From: Candidula unifasciata
Taxonomy: Eukaryota > Mollusca > Gastropoda > Stylommatophora > Geomitridae
Assembly: GCA_905116865.2 (NCBI GenBank)
Contig: CAJHNH020001158.1
Span: forward strand, 557,369 to 621,368
Reading direction: 5' to 3'
Length of the DNA stretch: 64,000 nt
Shown here: positions 1-11,700 of the stretch, piece after piece
How positions within the stretch are numbered: the first letter of the stretch is position 1
Layout of the letters: each line of letters begins with the position of its first letter
The notes under the pieces: model-generated
The model's input: the letters and a program-made list of their open reading frames with translations, nothing else
Database searches by the model: none
What the model was told of the DNA's origin: nothing
Made by a program: the position numbers and the translations under genes

Positions 1-115
1 CTTTTTGTCAATTTCCTAACACAACTTCATGGATAAATGTCACCTTCTGTTAATTTCCTAAACACAGCTTCATGGATGAATAAATGACACCTTTGGTTAA
101 TTGCCTAAACCCAAC
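1..115. repeat. Short tandem repeat, about 2.5 units of 45 bp
   Basis: The phrase 'cttcatggat' recurs inside similar units that also share 'aatttcctaa' and 'tgacacct'. The left end may continue outside the window. No gene is seen from 1 to 830. Confidence 0.6.
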
Positions 116-829
116 TACTCTAATCCAATGATACATTCTGCAGCAGCAACATCTGTTTCTCTGAAACACATTATGCAATGAAAATGTGGTAACACTACAC
201 CAGATATTTTAAACGATAGAAATAATTTTGATTTCTATTAATGTTCACACATCCCTGCCATTATCAAGTGCCTTGCCAAGTGGCACTGGTTCTCCTGCTT
301 CGTCACTGTTTTCAGTCTCCGACATCCTATATCCATTTATTTGCTGACATCTGTCTAGCTTGTCTTGTCTGTCCTTACCTGGACACAGGACTGCAGGTTA
401 CATCTCGCTGGTGTAGCCGTTACGGTTGCCCTAATTAAAACTTCTTTGGAGGTTAAACAGATTATTAGGAATCAGTCTTGTTGACTTGCCCTCTAGATTG
501 AGACTGTTTAATTTCAGGATGGTACTGTAATCCTGGGGGATGGGGGAAAAGGGGGGGGGGGGCGTATTGGCTGTGAACGAGAAAACAAAGATGACCACAC
601 AACAATGAGACTACATGAGCCTGCAGTGTCAGTCCCATGATAACTAACAGGGAAGGCTACATGACCAATGAATGTCTGCAGAAGCAGATGTGTCAGCCAA
701 AAGGCACAAATATAACAGCCATGTTGTTAAGTGGACACAATGCAAATTTTATGATGAACGCAGAAGAAGAAGATACAATATTCATCCACTGCTGTCTTTG
801 AAAATATTGCCTGGGTGGAAACATTAATA

Positions 830-1158
830 CTAGAAGAGACAGGATCAGAAATGATGATATCAGGAAAGAAGTTGGGATGGAACCAGTTTTAAACTTCAGC
901 AAGAGACAACAGATCAAACAAATGGTTTGGACATGTGACAAGACTACCACCAGACAATGCACCAAAGAGAGCCCTCTCACCTAGACATAATAAATGCAGA
1001 GTCAGAGGTTGAGCACAAAAGCCATGGATAGATGGAGGGAGTACCCAAGGCCGTAAAATACCAGCATCTACGCAGCACACAGCAAGACTTGCACATGATG
1101 CATCTTCAAAACTTGACTCTAAAAGGCAGAATAGGACCAGAGGAGAAGAAGAATAAAC
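830..1158 (+). mobile_element. LINE 3'-end fragment (family L1)
   Basis: Translated across stops and frameshifts it reads KRQQIKWFGHVTRLPP, followed by a basic stretch and 'kPWIDG', the usual C-terminal end of many non-LTR retrotransposon ORF2 proteins. It ends in a GAAGAAGAA tail. Related fragments lie near 15.2, 38.4, 56.0, 62.7 and 63.5 kb. The clade cannot be fixed without a search. Confidence 0.7.
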
Positions 1159-1552
1159 CATAATCTTTTCTAATAGTTTTTTTTTTCTCAAACTGTCTGT
1201 CACAGAAGTTCAACCCTGGTACATAAAAGAATGTTAAATGTGCTAAACAACCACAAAGTCACTGAGCCATATTCTTCTTTTAAAATGTAGCTTTCCAAGG
1301 AATTCTCAGCAAAATTCTGTACAGCAAATTTCGAAGGCTGCAACGTACACATTAGGGTACAATATTTTGTAATTTAACCACCATTACCCTCAAATTCATT
1401 GTTTAGCTTCTGATGTTCAGTGCATGTGACACAATCTGATAGTATCTTTTCTCACTTTGCTTCAGACGGTTAAATTGGTGGCTTTCCCACGGCATCTCAT
1501 CTCAGAATTGTAAATCTTATGCATATCAGATTATGTTTTACTGTAAAATTGG

Positions 1553-1848
1553 AAAGTAAAGGACCCTTTTCCAGGCCCCTAATGGTATTGGGTACACAGT
1601 GCTAAGACATATTTTTTAGACCAGTTCTATTCAACTAAGTTTCCTCAAGGGCCAAAAGAATGAAAATGGGGATCATAATGGGCCAGAGTTCAGAGTCCCA
1701 GCATTAGAAAGATTATAAACAGAATACAACTGGCAATGATCAGTGCGCCATGTGTTTGGCCTCTGACGGCCGCCAGTGCAATGACACTATCGTAGACCAA
1801 CTGGTGCTCGGTGGGTGATGTGGTCAATATCACACTGTCCACTGCAAT
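1553..1848 (-). mobile_element. Family C SINE body, split by a short element
   Basis: The outer parts (1553-1623 and 1793-1848) match the C body in reverse ('aaagtaaaggaccctttt' and 'tgggtgatgtggtcaatatc'). The middle is a family E insertion. Confidence 0.65.
1624..1792 (+). mobile_element. Family E hAT-like MITE inserted in a family C SINE
   Basis: The 169-bp piece is flanked by 'tagacca' on both sides (1617-1623 and 1793-1799), whereas intact C copies have the word once. It aligns in reverse with 42690-42840: shared 'caact(a/t)agttt', 'aatggggatc' and 'ggccgccagtg'. The ends resemble hAT termini; superfamily is an inference. Confidence 0.6.
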
Positions 1849-1984
1849 GTTTTAAAATATAAACCTGGAAATCTGTGCAAAGAATAACAACCAGCTAACA
1901 ACATAATTGTGTCAAACTGCTACTGAAACCCCTTTTTTCTTCTGCGTTCTGACAGGCATGCATTTTGTGCGTGTAGCTAGTTCT

Positions 1985-2165
1985 TCTACATTCACCCTTA
2001 CAAGGGGAGTTGGGATGTTGTGTTGTAATTTACAGCTAGGCTGCAATATCTGCCGCTTTCGGTCCAACAGCACATCTTTAATTTTTTGAATTTACGGCAT
2101 GCTTGTTAAGGAGCAGTGGGTCCCCCCACCCCACAGGTCTTATGACCCACACAAGGAGGCTAACA
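1985..2165 (-). mobile_element. Family B SINE-like repeat
   Basis: Contains 'tgttgtaatttacagctagg' and 'ctgcaatatctgc', then the module shared with family A ('catgcttgtt', 'agtgggtc', 'acccacac'). Nothing is recognised from 2165 to 2750. Confidence 0.65.
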
Positions 2166-2753
2166 ATCTAGTTATGTCAAACATATGCCATGTTTAGAGG
2201 TCAGGTACCGTCTTCAAACAGCAACTCAACAGATATACAATGTTTCAAATGTCAGAAACATAAACACCTATTCACAAACACCAAACTCAAATCAACTAAA
2301 GATCCTTGAAGACTACCACTGTCAAGTTACATGTGAAGCTACAGAGGAAGACTAAAATGGATAAGTACAAAACAACAAAGTATGCAGGGTAGGAACATCA
2401 CAAAACACTGACTATGGTTTCATCACTAACACATACACCCACAACAGTTGTTTTCTTTTAAAGTCTACTGATTGCATGTAATACTAAAATGACTCCAGCA
2501 ATTCAGTTTAGTTTACTCAGAGGCTAAAATATTGAAAACAGGAATGGTCACGTGCCAGAAGCCTGAGCCCCTGCTTTGAAAGATCATTCAATACAATTAC
2601 TAATGATCTGCTGGCCACTTGTTGAATAGCTATGGTGTATATGTTAAATTAAGTCTTCATTTTCCACATTTAACAACAATACTTTCCTAAAAGTATTATT
2701 AAAATGTGATAAATGCCCCCCAATAATATACCTAGTTCGTAAATCTTCTTTTA

Positions 2754-2960
2754 CAATCACTCTTAAAAGGGTAGTGGGTACACTGTGTTGTTGGTTACAG
2801 CCAGGCTTCAATATCTTCAACGTTCTAGCCCAATGTATTTGATTTTTTAATAAACTTTATTATTCATCTTTTACTTTATGCTTATCAAGGGACAGTGAAC
2901 CTGTTCTCTTTTTTCCCCCTCTGATTCAAAATGCGGATCCTAGAACCCACACTAGGATTA
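2754..2960 (-). mobile_element. Family B SINE-like repeat
   Basis: Matches the copy at 1985-2165 in the same order: 'acactgtgttgt', 'ttacagccaggc', 'caatatctt', then the shared module ending 'agaacccacactagg'. Confidence 0.6.
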
Positions 2961-2979
2961 GTAATAATAAAATGACTTG

Positions 2980-3060
2980 ATTTCCTGTGTGGGTTCCAGG
3001 GTTCTATTGTGGGTGGGGGGGGGGGGGGATCCCCGCCCCCACCAAAAATGGGAACTGCTT
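2980..3060 (+). mobile_element. Fragment of the A/B shared 5' module
   Basis: Begins 'tgtgtgggttccagggttc' and runs into a G homopolymer (3012-3028), as other A/B copies do at their C or G runs. Confidence 0.5.
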
Positions 3061-3081
3061 ATGGGCATTTTTTTTTCAAAT

Positions 3082-3168
3082 TGGAGTGCACATCTGTTTT
3101 ACATATCTAGCTTATTTGTGTGCAGATAGCCAGCTCCTTGCCTCTTAGACAATACACCCCAAAATTAA
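3082..3168 (-). mobile_element. Family A fragment
   Basis: 'tttacatatctagcttattt' followed by a 'gcag...ccttgcctctta' stretch matches the middle of family A copies elsewhere in the window. Confidence 0.5.
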
Positions 3169-3474
3169 AGGAAACATCCAAATTAATTGACTTTTATAAC
3201 ATGATTGCAAACCGAAAGTGTTATCACATGCAATATAAAAAAGTCTTAAGACTATCAACGATTTAGAGGACATAAAGGGAGCTCACTCCTGAAGAGTTAT
3301 TGCTATTCTATAGCTTCTGAGTTATCTACTCCTGATATCCCAATGTCACCCTGAGAGAGATACCATATAAGCCGTGACCGGACAGGAGCTATTTACATGG
3401 CTGCTGATCTGATTGCCTTGGGCTCAAAACCCCCATCAAGTCAATTTTTTTAAATAACTGACCTTGGCTCTCTG

Positions 3475-3668
3475 GTGTTCTATGCAGTGAGTTCCAGCTC
3501 CCTGTTTTGGGAAGAAAAAGAATAGATCCTGTCCCCAAAACTAGCATGTCATAAAAGTTTATTAATTGCGTGGGGGAGGGGGTTTCCCCCTTCAAAGTCG
3601 GAGGTGAGGAACAAACACTCTGGCTACAAATAAACCAGAGCTGTAAAACAGATGTTCCCGCAAGAAGA
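3475..3668 (+). mobile_element. Family A SINE-like repeat
   Basis: Shows the A order on this strand: 'ccccaaaactagcatgtc', 'aattgcgtggg', 'tcaaagtcggag', 'acaaataaaccag', 'tgtaaaacagatg'. Confidence 0.6.
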
Positions 3669-3880
3669 AGTAATTAGTTCATGCCGTATGGCATTGGTAG
3701 TCATGCCTACCCACAACTTTTTGTCTTGTCTACTTTCGATCAATTCAGACACTGATGATCTTCAATGCCATGTCACTGTTCAGTGTCTTTTCGGTCTCCC
3801 TCTGCCTCTTTTCCCTGCCAACTTTCTCACCATCAAGGTGTAGTCCAATCTGATCCTTCTGATGACTAGATCAAAGAATG
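3660..3880 (-). mobile_element. RTE-like LINE 3'-end fragment
   Basis: Reverse complement aligns with the LINE tail at 44700-44940; the antiparallel translations share MALVVM and SDTDDL. It is too decayed to keep a reading frame. Confidence 0.5.
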
Positions 3881-4067
3881 CAAATTGCCTCCTTCTAAAC
3901 ATGGACAATCAGTTTTCTCTTCGAGTCAGAGTTACTTCCAGGCATATTCATTTCTCTTTTTATCTGTCCAGGGTATTCTCATCATTTGTTTAAAAAAATC
4001 ACATCTCTGTCCCTTCCAAATACCAAATAATGGTTCACTCATCATTCAACTGTCTGTTATTTACTTC

Positions 4068-4212
4068 TGTATATAGGCTAAAATTGTACCAGGAAATGTC
4101 CTGGGAAGCAACAGCTGCTGTCATGCTAACCACATCACATACTGATAGGTCCATAACAATGTCTAGCGCCATATGTGTCAATGGTATGAAAGAGATCCTT
4201 TGGTTTTCTGTT
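4068..4212 (+). mobile_element. Family C SINE body
   Basis: 'accaggaaatgtcctgggaa' and 'tgctaaccacatcac' match the body of the full C copies near 36.1 and 41.5 kb. Confidence 0.6.
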
Positions 4213-4741
4213 ACTGATGCAAACGGTGCAAGAATTCACTAAAAGAATTGGTGTTTGTTAACAGAGGAGAGGCTGACAGCAGAGCAAAGACTATTAGCCT
4301 CTCATTCGCAAAACTCAGTACGGCGATAAGTTTTTTTTTTCCGGGGAGCGCGCACACACACAATCCAGACCTGCAGTCTGTGGTGGCTTCACCACGTGCA
4401 GCCCTGAACTATCATCATCATCAGGTGGCTAAATAACAGTATTTGTCTCTTTCTTATTGTTGTATATACAGATATACTTTCATTAGCTTTTTTCAAACAA
4501 CCGTTGTTAGTTACTCTGGCCGTCCAAGGTATTTAACTTTCGTCTCAGAAACCACATCTCAACCTGCCCTACACAGCCCTAAAAAGTGGTAAATAGCAGT
4601 AAAGAAAGTTTGTTAAAAAGATACTAAAACAACAACTCTTAGACACAACTACAAAGTGCAGTAAACAACCTTTCAGCATGTCATGGATATGTTACTTATG
4701 TGGGAAAAAAAAACTCCCAGTGCACACATTTGAATATTATG

Positions 4742-4747
4742 TTTATT
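4742..4747 (-). promoter_or_regulatory. Candidate distal SRP68 poly(A) signal
   Basis: AATAAA on the minus strand, about 705 bases past the stop codon, followed within 25 bases by a GT-rich stretch (TGTGTGC). It is one of two candidates; RNA data would decide. Confidence 0.4.
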
Positions 4748-5231
4748 TAATAAAAAAAAATGTTTGATTCTACTGCAACATCCTGTCTGCCGTACATTTT
4801 ATACTGTGTGCAGGACAAAAGGATGCCACGGACCAGACTGCATGAAGGGGGAAATCAGAAAGGCAATAGGGATAAAAGAGAAAAATGACTGTAAACAGGC
4901 TGTGAGCTGAGCACTTGAGAAGAAATACATTAAATATATGCTTGGCAACAATGATCCTCAAATCCCATACTCTACCGAACATTGTTCTTAATGCAGACAA
5001 GTCTTGTTAGTCCCTCTCCATTTAACACCACTGTCTAGAAATATGGAAACGTGCCAACTACAGACAGGATGACAAACACTTGCCACAGGTGACTGAATCC
5101 CCTCGAGGTAGATTTTTAAAACCTGGACTTCAATATTTGTTAAAGTTTGTTTTAAAGGATGCTAGCAACAAAAATATTGCAATTTAAAAAAAAAAAAAAG
5201 TCTGCGGATATCTCCACAACAAACTTACTGT

Positions 5232-5237
5232 TTTATT
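5232..5237 (-). promoter_or_regulatory. Candidate proximal SRP68 poly(A) signal
   Basis: AATAAA on the minus strand about 215 bases past the SRP68 stop, with a T/G-rich stretch (TTTGTTGTGG) after it. Confidence 0.45.
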
Positions 5238-5451
5238 GTTTCAAATCAACCATATTATCATCGCAATTATTGCATATGCAATGACCTAATTTTACCACAA
5301 CAACAAATGGAATAATCAATTTCCAACCTCTTCACTGGACATCTACAAGATACACATTGGGCATCTAAATATGTTTCCACCTGTCCATTCCACCTGTGTT
5401 TGGCCTCAACTGTAAAATGAAGCTGCCAGGAGTATCCAGTACTTCCGACAT

Positions 5452-5700
5452 CTACTTCTTTCCACCACCCCACAGCCATCCTTTGACGATTCCAGTTAGG
5501 CCGCCACCTCCTCCCGCTGCCTTCTTCTGCTGGTCAAGTTTGTCGTCCAGTGAGGGGAACTGCACATGATTCAGGGCAAGATCAAAGAACAGTGGGCGGC
5601 AAGGGATGGGTTCAAAGTCCGGTGGGAATCTGGTCAATGTTGCCTTCTTGGTTGTCAGTGATTTCTCTATAACATAATCGTCAAGTCTGTCCTCCAGCGG
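5452..5700 (-). CDS. SRP68: SRP68 exon 12 (last)
   Basis: Acceptor TTCTTAACAG; phase 0; 82 residues then TAG. Encodes the conserved [10 protein letters not shown] block and a tail with [20 protein letters not shown]. The tail has two glycine runs, the first before the conserved LTG.VKG core; the human end is shorter and less glycine-rich. Confidence 0.96.
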   Translation of the reverse strand, partial: PLEDRLDDYVIEKSLTTKKATLTRFPPDFEPIPCRPLFFDLALNHVQFPSLDDKLDQQKKAAGGGGGLTGIVKGWLWGGGKK

Positions 5701-8700
5701 CTGTTAAGAATGGAAGAAAATATTAGAATTCAACAGAATTGAAGAAAATATTAGAATTCAGCAGAATGGAAGAAAATACCACAACTGAGTAGAATGGAAA
5801 GAAACATTGCAATGCAAACTATATAAAGTCAATATGAAATAAAATGAAGTTTCCAGAGACTGAACAAGTTCACTTTAAAAATAACAACCGAGCTTTCAAG
5901 TTTACATAAAACCTATAGACAAAAAGTTAATAAAAAATAAAATAATGCAAACAAATTAAAATGTCATAGGACACTGGCCCAACAAGGATGAGGACAAGAA
6001 ACTGCAATCAACAATGTACTTGTATTCTTAACACAAAGGAGCATTTAAACATTGAATCTAATAATTTATGTACAAATAACCACACACAAAAACAGAACTA
6101 TAAATAAAAATTATAAAATTACTATAGAAATAGAATTCACAATTTTAAAAAACTAATTTTTGTTTAAAATAAACATCAAAACACAGCATACAATTGCATT
6201 TCTAATGATTCAATTGATCTTGCTCTCTCTCTCAACGCCTCCCTCTCCTCCCTTTCTTTTTCAGCCTTTGAGACAGAGAGACAAGACAGGCAATAAAAGA
6301 TAATTTTTTTAATGTGAAAAGAAAATACAACTTTTGTGAGTATTTCTAGTTAAACCTATAACCTCGCCACCTCAACGTGGAACAATGGTAGCAACAGCAA
6401 ACCCAAGATTCCACACACCATAAGGCATCTTACTGGGCCTACCGCCTAAAGTTCAGTGTGTGCGTATACAATTATCTACAGCCTTCTTTTGAGACCACAC
6501 AATCTCTTTTTTTACCATTATGGGTAGAGAAAAACTTTAGCCAGATAGAGAGATATAATATAAAAGTCCTCTTATGTTGACCGGCAGTAAATTACAGCAG
6601 AAAGTTCCAGTTGCTCATCCACTTCTGGACTTCTGTCTTGTTCCAGAACTTGAATTTTGCATGCACATCCATTTTACAGACCTATCTTATTTGTAGGCAG
6701 ACTGTTGGTTCTATGTGTCTCAGACAGATGCATCCAACATCAAAGAAACCACTCCTAATTAGTTGACCTCTACGACATGCTTGATAAGGGCAGCGGATCT
6801 ATTCCTTTCCTTTCAAAATGGGGCCCCATAAACATTCTCAGGGGCAGACACACACATGCCCGCCTGACTACCTGCGCCCACACACACACACAAACACACG
6901 CAAAAGTTGGGTGGAATACATCAAATTTAAGGAGCCTCCAGGCCAGTCACACAATGGGCATATGATGATACTCATGATTTTATAGATCATTTGGCACTTG
7001 ATGGGTGATGTAGCCAACATCACCCCAGCTGCCTTTACTTCCAAGAAAATTTCCCAGTACTAATTGTAGGCTGGGTCGATCTGGGAGCAAAAGTCAGTTA
7101 CACACACACACAAAAAGTTGCAGAAATAAAAACATGTCTCACCCGCTTGTCAACGATGGCTGTAGAGAATGACTGCTCCCCTGTAGCGCTGGAGTCCAGT
7201 ATACTGAAAGCTTGACAAGAATACATCTGTCCACTGATCTGCTGGTGAAGCTCTTGCAGAGGTGTCACACTTTTCTACAACATTTAAAGATGCAAGCAAC
7301 ATTATTAACAAGACAGACATTAAGAGTTAATAACAGTTTTCGTAACTCTAACATAAAAATTACTACATTCATAAGCTAGTTTAAAAAAAAAAAAAAGCAC
7401 AGGAAGCTCACTTTTCTTACTTTCTTCTATCGCAGTTATTTAGTTAACTCATTTTATCAGAACTTTAGTCTAATTCCATGACTATAATCTTCTTTTTATC
7501 CATCCGAGTGACATAAATGTGTGCCTGTTTACAGCAGAGTTGCGATATTTGAGCTTTCTTTTTTGGCAGACACATCCGACTTTGTCGAGCATTTGTTGAC
7601 CAGATTTACTTCCAGGATAGTTTCGTGGAACAGGGACATGTTGTGGTCTTGTCTGTGATGTGTTTTCTTTGTCCCCTTAACTACAGGTGTTGTCCCTGGA
7701 GACCTCGTTCAGGGCATCCATGTGTAGACAGGTCGGCCCTCAAAGGAAGGCAGGGGCAGATAATGGGCATTCCCCGCCATCCAAGGAGGCTTCCATAAAT
7801 GCGGAGCCGACACTTGACGCTCTGGTCCTGGGCTCATCCAAGGAATCGTCACATCCTGCACATGACTGCTTAATCTCAGATCTGTGTGTTAAGCTTTCGC
7901 CTTGTCACCGGCTGCGCCCTTTGGAGCTCAGCAGGGAGCAGACCGCAAGTTCCAGACTTGGAAGACCACACAGACAGTTACATTTTTTCGGAGCGTTTGA
8001 CACCTTTAATGTTGTTTTATCTGGAAACATAGTGAGACAGTACGGCAAGAGCATGCATCTGACATGGCTCCCCTTTTTATGTCCCACACACTGTCGAGTG
8101 GAGTCAATGGTAATGGGCATGTGAACCTTTCTGACAATAAATAGAAATTTTTTTAATTCTGACATTTAGGACTATGTCTGTGTCACGGGTTATGTAACAG
8201 ATGGATGTTTACGCCAAACCATCACAATGACAGTGGCAGATTGTTGTGGTGTATCTCAATGTGGTGTTGACAACATTGAGGAACAGCATGGAATGTACAG
8301 ACATTTCTGTTTCCTGAGTTTCCATCCACAAGAGATGTTGAATGTCTAGGCTGCGAGAAAATATCATGTTACAGGGCTAAATCTCAACAGTACAGTGGTT
8401 CTTTCCAAGCAACAGTCATTTTAACTGTGGGTTGTCATTTAGTAGTGTGATCGGCTAGCAAACTTCACCAATGTTCCTATAAGGCTTTGAAAGATGTTTT
8501 CACCCATGAATTGGGGGTAAGCTGACCTCAGCCAGATTGGACATTACATCTCTAGAGGCCACCAACTTTAAGATTCTCTGCCAATTCGGTTCAGATTACA
8601 AAGGTGAGCTTTATCCCTGGCTCACAACATGGATGTGCTGCAAGTCTTGCAAAAGGATCCGCATAACCATCCAAAAACACCTTACACACACATAACGGCC

Positions 8701-11700
8701 TCAACTTTCTCTCATGCCTGTGACTGATATTGCGCCACCATGACTAGAATTGTTGAAGTAACTACGAGATATTACTGACAGAGTTAAAGTCCTTGCCATG
8801 TGACTAATTTTGTGACAAGCCAATGACGAATATTTTGTGCGTTTTCCCCTGGCACAGGAATGGAGCAGTCAGGGGGCGACTCTTCAGCAGGGATGTTGGA
8901 ACCTCGCCTAATGATGACTAACGACCATGTGACTTTCATCATCATGCCTGTTCGGTCTTCAGTAGAGGGGTTCCTACTTATTTAATCACCAGGCAGGTCA
9001 CAAGTCACTACACTACTATAACCTTGCCAGATATCAGGAAGTTTTGTAGATGTTAAAAAAAAAAGGATCCTTTCAAGGCAGCAGATAATGTTTGTGGACT
9101 CGTGGTTGTATAGACCAATTAGCATTAGCTAGGTGGTGTTCCTTGTGTTGGTTCTGTGGTTTATTTGTGGAAGAAAAAAGAACAGACCCCTGCCCCCACC
9201 CTAGTAGGCAAGCTGCAAAAGTCAACTAATTGGGAGGTGTTTCTTTAAAAGTCAGAGAACATGTATGTGAAATTTAAGACAGGTGTATCAGCCATGTGTA
9301 CCCCACATGTCACCCCACACAGCAAAACACATACTCCAAGACTGCATCCAACAAAACACATTAAGCCAAACCTTTTGTCAAACAAGAACAGTGGAAAGTA
9401 CACACCACAAACCAATGAATGAGCTAACAGTGACAATGAAATGTACATGGAAGACAATTTATTTCATGCAAATGAAAGAAGAAGAAGAAGAAGAAGAAGA
9501 AAAAGAAGAAGAAGAAGAAGAAAGCATCAGTGTTCGAATGCCATGAGTGTGGTCCTTTTTTTTTCTTACGAAACCAAAATTTGATTTACACTCAAAAGAA
9601 TGTAATTGTTACCCAACTACTTTCTTACCAATAATTTTGGAGTCTGTGGCAACTTTTTCAGTCCGTCTAAAGCTTTGTTGCAGTTGTCTAATGCCCTCTG
9701 GTAGAGAGCTACAGTTTCCTTCCATTTTTTAGCACTGGCAAATGACCGAGCAATATAAAAAGATCTGCAGAGAGAAAAAGACATTAAATAAATAATTTTT
9801 AAAAAGATAAGCCTGCATGCACACACAAAAATTATTTTGAAGTTACAATTGTTATAACATACATGTCTTCTTTTTCTTCTTCGAATTTCTGTTCACTTCT
9901 AGACTTTCGTCGTGTTCCAGAACTTGTGTTTTGCAAGCACATCCATTTCACGTCAGAACCAGGTTTTGCAGAGCCAGCCAGTCTGTCTTTCCATTTCCAA
10001 AGACACTAGCATGCCCCAGAGAAAAGATCCGGACAATGCTCCTCACCTGTGACCTCCAAAGCGAAGCATGCCACTCTGCATGAAGCATGCCTGTCCTCAC
10101 CTTCCTCAACATTGTTTGTGAGTCAGTTACAATTACGTTGTGTGTGTATGTGTCATGTTCTCCAGCCAGGGTAAAAATGCAGTGACCGCTTTTACCACAA
10201 TTCTTAAGGTAGATGTATCCTATGATGTCGATGTTTGGCTTTTGCAAAGAACCCCCAAAATAAGATGGGGACTGAGCGTTTATGGGAGACCCATGTTTGA
10301 ATCCTCAGTAAAATGGTGGAATTTTGGGTGTGTTAAAATTAATTCTTAAACTACAGTTCATGGTGAAAGCACATACAAACCTAGATCTTCAGGTTGAATA
10401 CCCTATCTCATTACCCCCCCCCCCCCCCCCTTCCTTGCACTGCAATAATTACCCAGTGACAACCTGCACAGGTGAGACATACTTAAAAGTTAATCAAATG
10501 TGAGTACCCAGAGACTAATGCACAGGTGAGACATACCTAAAAGCCTTGTACCCTAGAACAGTTGTCTCTGTCTCAGTCTCTAGCTCTGTGTCGCCCTGTA
10601 TTCCGTGAAGGTGAGGTATCTCATTTAAATTCTGAAAGAGAGGAAAACAATACAAATAATAATTTATAATAAATTTTGCGATGTCTCCACAAAGGAGGTT
10701 GGAGGCGGTGGGTGCGTACCTCCGCTGTTGTATGTGGGAAAAAATATAAATAGATGAGTTGCATATCATTTTAAAGATATTGCAAACCAACCACAGCATC
10801 TGTTGGATGATCGAGGTTTTATCAGACAATTTTACGTTTAGTAACTGCCATTGCAACAGAACATTCAGTTTTCTATACCACTGTCAAACTCAGAGCAAAG
10901 CAGTCTGCTGCCAAACAACCTGCAGCTGAATCAAAATAGGTTTTTTGGAATAATAATCCACATTCAAAACCGCAAAGCTGAAGAAGTCAACACATACACA
11001 AACAATACATTTTTTGGGAGCTGCAGTGAAGCAGTGGCTAGCACATTTGCCTGCAAGCCTAATGTTCAAAGGTTCCTCTTCCACTTTTTCCTCACATTCA
11101 CCAGCTATATACTCCAGCAGAAAGCTCTGGTTGTTCATTCACCTCTAGGCATTAGTCTTGTTTCAGAGCTAGAGTTTTGCATGCACATCCACTGTACAGA
11201 TCTAGCTTATTTGCATGCAGACTGGTGGGTTCTTCATCTCTCAGACAAATTAACTCTGACCTCAAAGGAAATACCACTAACAAGTCGCCATTTTTAACAT
11301 GCCTGTTTAGGTGGCAGGGGGTCGAGTCTGTTTTCTCCAGATGGGGCCCCGAAACCCACTCAGTCCAACATTCTAACATCCATTGATGTGGAGTTTTACA
11401 AACTGATCTGGGTAGGCAGAACTCAACAATATGTTATAACTTACTGGTATGATGATGTCATAAAGGCAAATCAAATCCTCTGGTAACTAACCTGTATGAT
11501 GTCATAAAGGTAAATCAAACCCTCTGGTAACTAACCTGTATGATGTCATAAAGGCAAATCAAATCCTCTGGTAACTAACCTGTATGATATTGCCATAAAG
11601 GCAGGTCAAGTCCTGAGGTAAAATGCCATAAAGGCAGGTCAAATCCGGATGTAACTAACCGGTAAGTAAATACCATATAGGCAGCAATTCCTGGAATAAA

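Noticed and set aside
7687..8124. 145-codon open frame as a new gene
   Set aside because: It lies in an SRP68 intron on the opposite strand, shows no domain, has no clear codon bias or splice context, and a repeat shared with 24.3 kb lies nearby.
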